Assembly: GCA_900757295.1 (NCBI GenBank)
Contig: CAAENH010000096.1
Coordinates: 1 to 9,655, forward strand
Length of the DNA stretch: 9,655 nucleotides
Source of the DNA: Bacilli bacterium
Lineage (GTDB): Bacteria; Bacillota_I; Bacilli_A; RF39; UBA660
Direction of reading: 5' to 3'
The notes beneath the pieces were generated by a model, which searched no databases, was not told the DNA's origin, and saw nothing but the letters and a program-made list of their open reading frames with translations. Each line of letters opens with the position of its first letter. Position 1 is the first letter of the stretch. The position numbers and the translations under genes were made by a program. Below, piece by piece: positions 5,827 to 9,655 of this stretch.

Positions 5827-7680
5827 GGCAATAATATTACATATTAAATTAGTTATTTCAGTTGGATTATCTATAGGTAATCCTTCAATTAATCTAGCTT
5901 GAGCATACAAAACTTCAGTATATTCTTTTAATTTTTCCTTATCATTTTTATATAATTCTTCAAGTTTTTTTGCTATTGGATGATTTTCATTTATTTCTAA
6001 AGCCTTATCCACATTTAATCCTTCACTATTAGGCATTGCATTCATAACTTTTTCCATTTCTACAGATATTTCTCCAATAGATGATAAACAAACTGGATGT
6101 GTTTTAAGTTTATTGGTAAATCTTATTTCTTTAACATCAATAGCTTTTTTCATTAAATCAAACATATCTTTTGATTCTTCATTTAATTTATTCAATTGTT
6201 CTTTTTCTTCTTCAGTTTCTAAATCTAATTTATCAGAACAAACATTTTTAAATTCTTTATCACTATATTTATTTAAAGTTTTAAAAACAAACTCATCCAC
6301 ATAATCAGTGCAGTATAATATTTCTTTTCCTTTTTCTAATACAGCTTCTACTTGAGGTAACATTTTAATTTGATCAACTGAATTTCCACAAGCATAATAA
6401 ATGTCTTTATAATCCTTATTTCTTTCACAATAATCTTTTAAACTAACAAATTCTTCTTTTTTTGAACTATAAAACATTATTAAATCTTGTAGCTGTTCTT
6501 TATTTATACCAAAATCATTATAGATTCCAACTTTCAATTGCATTCCAAATTCTTTAATAAACTTTAGATAATCTTCTTTACGATTTTCTTGCATGTCTAA
6601 TAATTCTTTTTTTATCTTATTTTCAATAGCTTTAGCAATTGTTTTTAATACTCTATTTTGTTGTAAAATTTCTCTTGAAATATTTAAAGAAAGATCAGGA
6701 GAATCAACTACACCTTTTACAAAACTAAAATAATCAGGAATTAAATCAGCACATTTTTCCATAATTAGTACGCCATTAGAATATAGTTGTAACCCTTTTT
6801 CATAATCTTTACTATAGTAATCATATGCCGCATGTGAAGGAATGTATAATAAAGAATTATATTCTATAGTACCTTCTGCAGCAGTATGAATATGTGCTAA
6901 AGGTTTTTCATAATCAAAAAATTTATCAGAATAGAAAGTATCATATTCTTCTTCTTTTATATTCTTTTTGTTTCTTTTCCAAAGTGGTATCAAACTATTA
7001 ATAGTTTCAATTTCAGTATAATCTTCATATTCATCTTTAGAATCTTTTTTTAATCTACTCTTTGTAACTTCCATTTTAATAGGATATGTAATGTAATCAG
7101 AATATTTCTTTATTAAAGATTTAATAGTATTTTCTTCTAAATATTTATTATACTCATCTTCATCAATTATAGTTAAAATTATATCTGTACCATAATTATC
7201 TTTACTACATTCTTTTACAGAATACCCATCAATTCCTTCAGATACCCATCTAAAAGCTTCATTACTTCCATATGCTTTTGAAATTACTTCTACTTTTTTT
7301 GCAACCATAAATGCAGAGTAGAAACCTACACCAAATTGACCTATAATATCAATATCTTTTTTCTTATCATTATTTTCTTTAAAATCATAAGAACCACTTT
7401 TAGCAATTGTTCCTAAATTATTTTCAAGTTCTTCTTTACTCATACCTATACCATTATCTGATATAGTAATTGTTCTTTTTTCTTTATTAATATCTATAAA
7501 AATATTAAAATCTTTTTTATTAACTTTAATACTTTTATCAGTTAGTGATTTATAATGTAATTTATCTATCGCATCACTTGCATTTGATATAATTTCTCTT
7601 AAAAATATATCTTTATTTGTATAAATAGAATTAATCATTAATTCCATCAATCTTTTTGATTCTGCTTTAAACTGTTTCAA
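5815..7680 (-). CDS. htpG: Molecular chaperone HtpG (Hsp90 family)
   Basis: A 621-residue cytoplasmic Hsp90 homologue. The N-terminal GHKL ATPase domain shows Glu29 and Asn33 in EIISNASDAI, DNGIGM (75-80), and the lid motif GQFGVGFYS (114-122). The middle domain shows the SNGVLIMEKCADLIPDYFSFVKGVVDS region and LSLNISREILQQNR with the catalytic-loop Arg; a dimerisation domain follows. TTG 7680 is chosen as start: AAAGGAGA lies seven bases upstream and the protein then begins MKQFKAESKRLMELMINSIY, like HtpG generally. The GTG at 7701 would place the ribosome site inside the gene. Control is by a consensus-like promoter and a CIRCE operator immediately upstream (7695-7721), so expression should rise under heat or folding stress when HrcA is inactive. 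A terminator overlaps the 3' end. Neighbours are functionally unrelated. Confidence 0.98.
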   Translation of the reverse strand: MKQFKAESKRLMELMINSIYTNKDIFLREIISNASDAIDKLHYKSLTDKSIKVNKKDFNIFIDINKEKRTITISDNGIGMSKEELENNLGTIAKSGSYDFKENNDKKKDIDIIGQFGVGFYSAFMVAKKVEVISKAYGSNEAFRWVSEGIDGYSVKECSKDNYGTDIILTIIDEDEYNKYLEENTIKSLIKKYSDYITYPIKMEVTKSRLKKDSKDEYEDYTEIETINSLIPLWKRNKKNIKEEEYDTFYSDKFFDYEKPLAHIHTAAEGTIEYNSLLYIPSHAAYDYYSKDYEKGLQLYSNGVLIMEKCADLIPDYFSFVKGVVDSPDLSLNISREILQQNRVLKTIAKAIENKIKKELLDMQENRKEDYLKFIKEFGMQLKVGIYNDFGINKEQLQDLIMFYSSKKEEFVSLKDYCERNKDYKDIYYACGNSVDQIKMLPQVEAVLEKGKEILYCTDYVDEFVFKTLNKYSDKEFKNVCSDKLDLETEEEKEQLNKLNEESKDMFDLMKKAIDVKEIRFTNKLKTHPVCLSSIGEISVEMEKVMNAMPNSEGLNVDKALEINENHPIAKKLEELYKNDKEKLKEYTEVLYAQARLIEGLPIDNPTEITNLICNIIAKED

Positions 7681-7694
7681 ATTATCGTCTCCTT

Positions 7695-7721
7695 TTAGCA
7701 CTGTTAATATCTAAGTGCTAA
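7695..7721. promoter_or_regulatory. CIRCE operator (HrcA-binding site) of htpG
   Basis: The arms TTAGCACTG and AAGTGCTAA are separated by exactly nine bases. They match the CIRCE consensus TTAGCACTC-N9-GAGTGCTAA at 16 of 18 positions, with TTAGCACT/AGTGCTAA pairing perfectly. It overlaps the predicted htpG transcription start and abuts the ribosome-binding site, the usual CIRCE location. HrcA is the expected repressor; hrcA itself is not in this window. Confidence 0.92.
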
Positions 7722-7725
7722 ATTA

Positions 7726-7754
7726 ATTTTAATACTTCTATATTCATAAGTCAA
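7726..7754 (-). promoter_or_regulatory. sigma-A promoter of htpG
   Basis: On the minus strand, -35 TTGACT (7754-7749) and -10 TAAAAT (7731-7726) are separated by 17 bp, each one base from consensus. The predicted start near 7719 falls in the outer arm of CIRCE, so bound HrcA would block transcription. Confidence 0.8.
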
Positions 7755-7771
7755 TATTATTTTTATACTTA

Positions 7772-7802
7772 TTGACTCTACCCTTAACTGTAATGTTATA
7801 CT
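7772..7802 (+). promoter_or_regulatory. MerR-type promoter/operator with a 19-bp spacer
   Basis: On the plus strand, -35 TTGACT (7772-7777) and -10 TATACT (7797-7802) are 19 bp apart, the long spacer typical of promoters that MerR-family proteins activate by twisting DNA. The spacer holds an imperfect dyad of the form AC-N2-TAC-N2-TTAA-N2-GTA-N2-GT (7775-7796), as expected of a MerR operator. Likely autoregulation of the MerR gene at 7824. Confidence 0.72.
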
Positions 7803-7823
7803 TAATTCATGAAAGGAGTATAT

Positions 7824-8519
7824 ATGTACAAAATAGGAGATTTTTCTAAGAAAACCAACGTTCCCATAAAAACATTAAGATATTATGATGAAATAAATTT
7901 ATTTAAACCATCATACCAAGATTATTTTACTGGATACAGATATTATGAAAATAATCAAATAGATGAAATAAAAAATATTGTAAAATTAAAAGAAATAAAT
8001 TTAACTTTAGAAGAAATCAAAGAATATTTAACAACTAAAAATGTAAATATTTTATTAAATAAAGAAAGGGAGTTTGAAATAAAAGTGAATGCTATAAAAA
8101 ATTATATAAATGAAAATACTTATCAAATTAAAGAAGGAACTTATGAAGATTATTTAAAATGGAATGGACTTAAAATGAAAAATATGCCAATCTCACTAGA
8201 ATTAAGAGATAACGTTTGTAAATATTATTTAGTATTTAAAAATGAAGAATACTATTCAGATGTTTTTATTTTTCCAGAAGAAGAAAATCTAATTAATCTA
8301 AACATTACAACTTTTTTTAAAGATTATATAGATGATTTACTAAATTATTTAAGTAATAAATATGATTATATAACATTTAAATCTGATGAAAATGTATTCA
8401 ATAATTTAGATGTAATAAGAGATAAATGTATCTGTGTTGATGAACATACTGAAACAATTAAATTAGATAACAATAAATCATTTAATTTAACAAGTATAAA
8501 AGTCCAATTAAAAAAGTAG
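7824..8519 (+). CDS. MerR-family transcriptional regulator with unassigned effector domain
   Basis: A 231-residue regulator. Residues 1-70 are a typical MerR winged helix: MYKIGDFSKKTNVPIKTLRYYDEINLF, TGYRYY (36-41), then a second helix region with LKEINLTLEEIKEYL (54-69). A helical linker (about 72-98), probably the dimer coiled coil, leads to a C-terminal domain (about 120-231) resembling in size the effector domains of drug-sensing MerR activators (BltR/BmrR or TipA type), but I cannot assign it. It contains Cys132, a Cys202-x-Cys204 pair and His208. ATG 7824 follows AAAGGAG by five bases; an earlier in-frame ATG at 7809 is less likely. It is the only plus-strand gene here, diverges from htpG, and has no adjacent efflux gene, so its targets lie elsewhere. 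The promoter suggests autoactivation. Confidence 0.92.
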   Translation: MYKIGDFSKKTNVPIKTLRYYDEINLFKPSYQDYFTGYRYYENNQIDEIKNIVKLKEINLTLEEIKEYLTTKNVNILLNKEREFEIKVNAIKNYINENTYQIKEGTYEDYLKWNGLKMKNMPISLELRDNVCKYYLVFKNEEYYSDVFIFPEEENLINLNITTFFKDYIDDLLNYLSNKYDYITFKSDENVFNNLDVIRDKCICVDEHTETIKLDNNKSFNLTSIKVQLKK

Positions 8520-8542
8520 TTATTTTTTAAAACTACTTTTTT
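8510..8542. terminator. bidirectional intrinsic terminator between the MerR and peptidase genes
   Basis: The arms AAAAAAGTAGTT (8510-8521) and AACTACTTTTTT (8531-8542) form a perfect 12-bp stem with a nine-base loop. Each strand ends the stem in six T, so it can stop both convergent transcripts. It overlaps the merR stop codon and lies eight bases past the end of the peptidase gene. Confidence 0.8.
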
Positions 8543-8550
8543 ATTAGAAT

Positions 8551-9655
8551 TTAAACCATCAAATTAGCAATAACTATACCCATGATTATTATCAACCCTA
8601 GTATTAATAACAAATAAATAGCATCAATAAAACCAGATTTTTTTCTATTTAATGTTAATTTATTTGACTCTTGTTGATAAGCGTTGTAATTATCAACAAT
8701 TTGTTTTTGATTTAATAATTCTAGTTTAGTTTTTAATAAATTCAATTTTTCTTTATTTTTAACTTGCATATCCATTGCTAGTTCTTCTGCAATTGATAAA
8801 GCAGATGCTGGTTCACATTCTATATCTGGAATCATACAGTAATTACTTTTATAATCAATTTTACCCAATTTATTTATTGGAGCTTCTAAAGTAAACTGCA
8901 ATGATACATTTCTTGCTTTTCGATTCTTTCTATATTTTCCACAATAGTTATTTACTAAATCTAATTGTAAAGGAGTAAATCCATAACCTTCTCCTAAAGT
9001 TCTTTCGCCTAAAACTATTGCACTTTTAGTTTTTTGTAAGCCTTCTGATAATCTTTCAGCAGTTGAAAAAACTTTTTTATCTACTAAAACAAACTTCTTA
9101 TAATCTATATTAGTTCCATGAGTAATTAAAACATTGTCATAGGTTTCTGTTTCTTTACTAAATAAATTTTTAAAACTTTCTTGAATTACTACATCTTTAT
9201 TAAATAAACAGGATAATAATTCAAAATATTCATCAGTACCACCACTATTTCCTCGTAAATCAATAATAACACTTTTTATATTATTAATATGTAATTGATT
9301 TTCTAAATTTTTAAAGACTAATTTGTCACTTTCTAAATATTGTCTTGAAAAACTTGGGATAATTATATTTAAAATATCATTTTTAAGAGAAAAATTAACA
9401 TTTTTGGAAGTAGAAGTAGAAAGTTTAATTTCTTTTTTCTCAAGTAAATCATTACTTTTAAGAAAAACATGTTCAGAATATTTTTTATCAAATAAATTTT
9501 CGACTATAAAATCAATAAATAATGTATCATTCATATTTTGATATTTTTTTAATTCTACTTTTAATAATTCTAAATATGAATCAGACAAAGTTTCTTGATA
9601 AGTATATTCTAAATAATCATTTTGACTAATCTTTAAAATATTAAAAATAAATTCC
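8551..9655 (-). CDS. S41-type (C-terminal processing peptidase-like) protease with C-terminal membrane anchor, 5' end outside window
   Basis: The frame is open to the window edge, giving at least 368 residues; a TTG at 9588 is not taken as the start because coding continues upstream (FNILKISQNDYLEYTYQ). Features of the S41 fold: a helical N-terminal part, SVIIDLRGNSGGTDEYFELLSCLF (9273-9202), then KKVFSTAERLSEGLQ with the likely nucleophile Ser at 9066-9064, and IVLGERTLGEGYG downstream. The Lys expected for a Ser-Lys dyad in GxxTxGKG is Glu here (8991-8989). A His in YSEHVFL (9471-9469) may fit an S41B-like Ser-His arrangement. A charged helical segment is followed by one C-terminal span (about 8630-8555). 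Sidedness is unknown. An inactive relative is possible. It ends at the shared terminator. Confidence 0.8.
   Translation of the reverse strand, partial: EFIFNILKISQNDYLEYTYQETLSDSYLELLKVELKKYQNMNDTLFIDFIVENLFDKKYSEHVFLKSNDLLEKKEIKLSTSTSKNVNFSLKNDILNIIIPSFSRQYLESDKLVFKNLENQLHINNIKSVIIDLRGNSGGTDEYFELLSCLFNKDVVIQESFKNLFSKETETYDNVLITHGTNIDYKKFVLVDKKVFSTAERLSEGLQKTKSAIVLGERTLGEGYGFTPLQLDLVNNYCGKYRKNRKARNVSLQFTLEAPINKLGKIDYKSNYCMIPDIECEPASALSIAEELAMDMQVKNKEKLNLLKTKLELLNQKQIVDNYNAYQQESNKLTLNRKKSGFIDAIYLLLILGLIIIMGIVIANLMV

Noticed and set aside
6113..6304. Plus-strand 63-codon open frame
   Set aside because: Antisense inside htpG, low complexity, no support.
9323..9541. Plus-strand 72-codon open frame
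   Set aside because: Antisense inside the S41 peptidase, no recognisable motifs.
1..9655. CRISPR array, tRNA, insertion sequence, toxin-antitoxin or phage module
   Set aside because: No regularly spaced repeats, cloverleaf-like blocks, transposase motifs or phage proteins were seen. All sizeable coding frames have a chromosomal-type explanation.

Overview
The window is very AT-rich, with poly-A/T-rich codon use, and carries endospore genes (yabG, yabP, yabQ, spoVG, veg) beside rsmA and divIC. This points to a low-GC Bacillota, of a Bacilli/Erysipelotrichales-like or gut 'RF39-like' type; the exact lineage cannot be settled from the sequence. TGA acts as a stop codon (yabP ends in TGA exactly where its family ends, and the EcfA-like gene ends in TGA inside an ATGA overlap) and TGG encodes Trp. 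Genetic code 11 therefore fits, not the Mycoplasma code.

Layout, right to left (almost everything is on the minus strand). 8551-9655: a 5'-incomplete S41-type peptidase with a C-terminal membrane anchor. 7824-8519: the only plus-strand gene, a MerR-family regulator. It shares a bidirectional terminator with the peptidase gene and sits behind a MerR-type promoter with a 19-bp spacer. 7681-7823: a divergent control region with a consensus-like promoter and a CIRCE (HrcA) operator for htpG (5815-7680). Next come rsmA (4974-5762), yabG-veg (4924-3926), spoVG (3834-3565), yabP-yabQ (3494-2899), divIC plus an ABC exporter (2827-793), and an EcfA-like ABC protein (720-61) overlapping the first 21 codons of an apparent EcfT gene (64-1).

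Hairpins with T-runs (763-794, 2866-2900, 3542-3566, 5803-5826, 8510-8542) split the minus strand into short units: htpG; rsmA, possibly with yabG-veg; spoVG; yabP-yabQ; divIC-exporter; and ecfA-like-ecfT. Relative to the order I recall from Bacillus subtilis (rsmA-yabG-veg-sspF...spoVG...yabP-yabQ-divIC), this is a compacted island with the intervening housekeeping genes removed.

The most interesting points are: an EcfA-family ATPase that has lost the Walker A lysine, LSGGQ signature, catalytic glutamate and H-loop histidine yet stays translationally coupled to EcfT; the CIRCE control of htpG; the fused sporulation/division island; and a membrane-anchored S41 peptidase lacking the usual CTP lysine. 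Several starts were moved to match Shine-Dalgarno sites and family N-termini (htpG TTG 7680, yabP ATG 3494, rsmA ATG 5762, divIC ATG 2827, merR ATG 7824). No tRNA, rRNA, CRISPR array, insertion sequence or prophage was seen.
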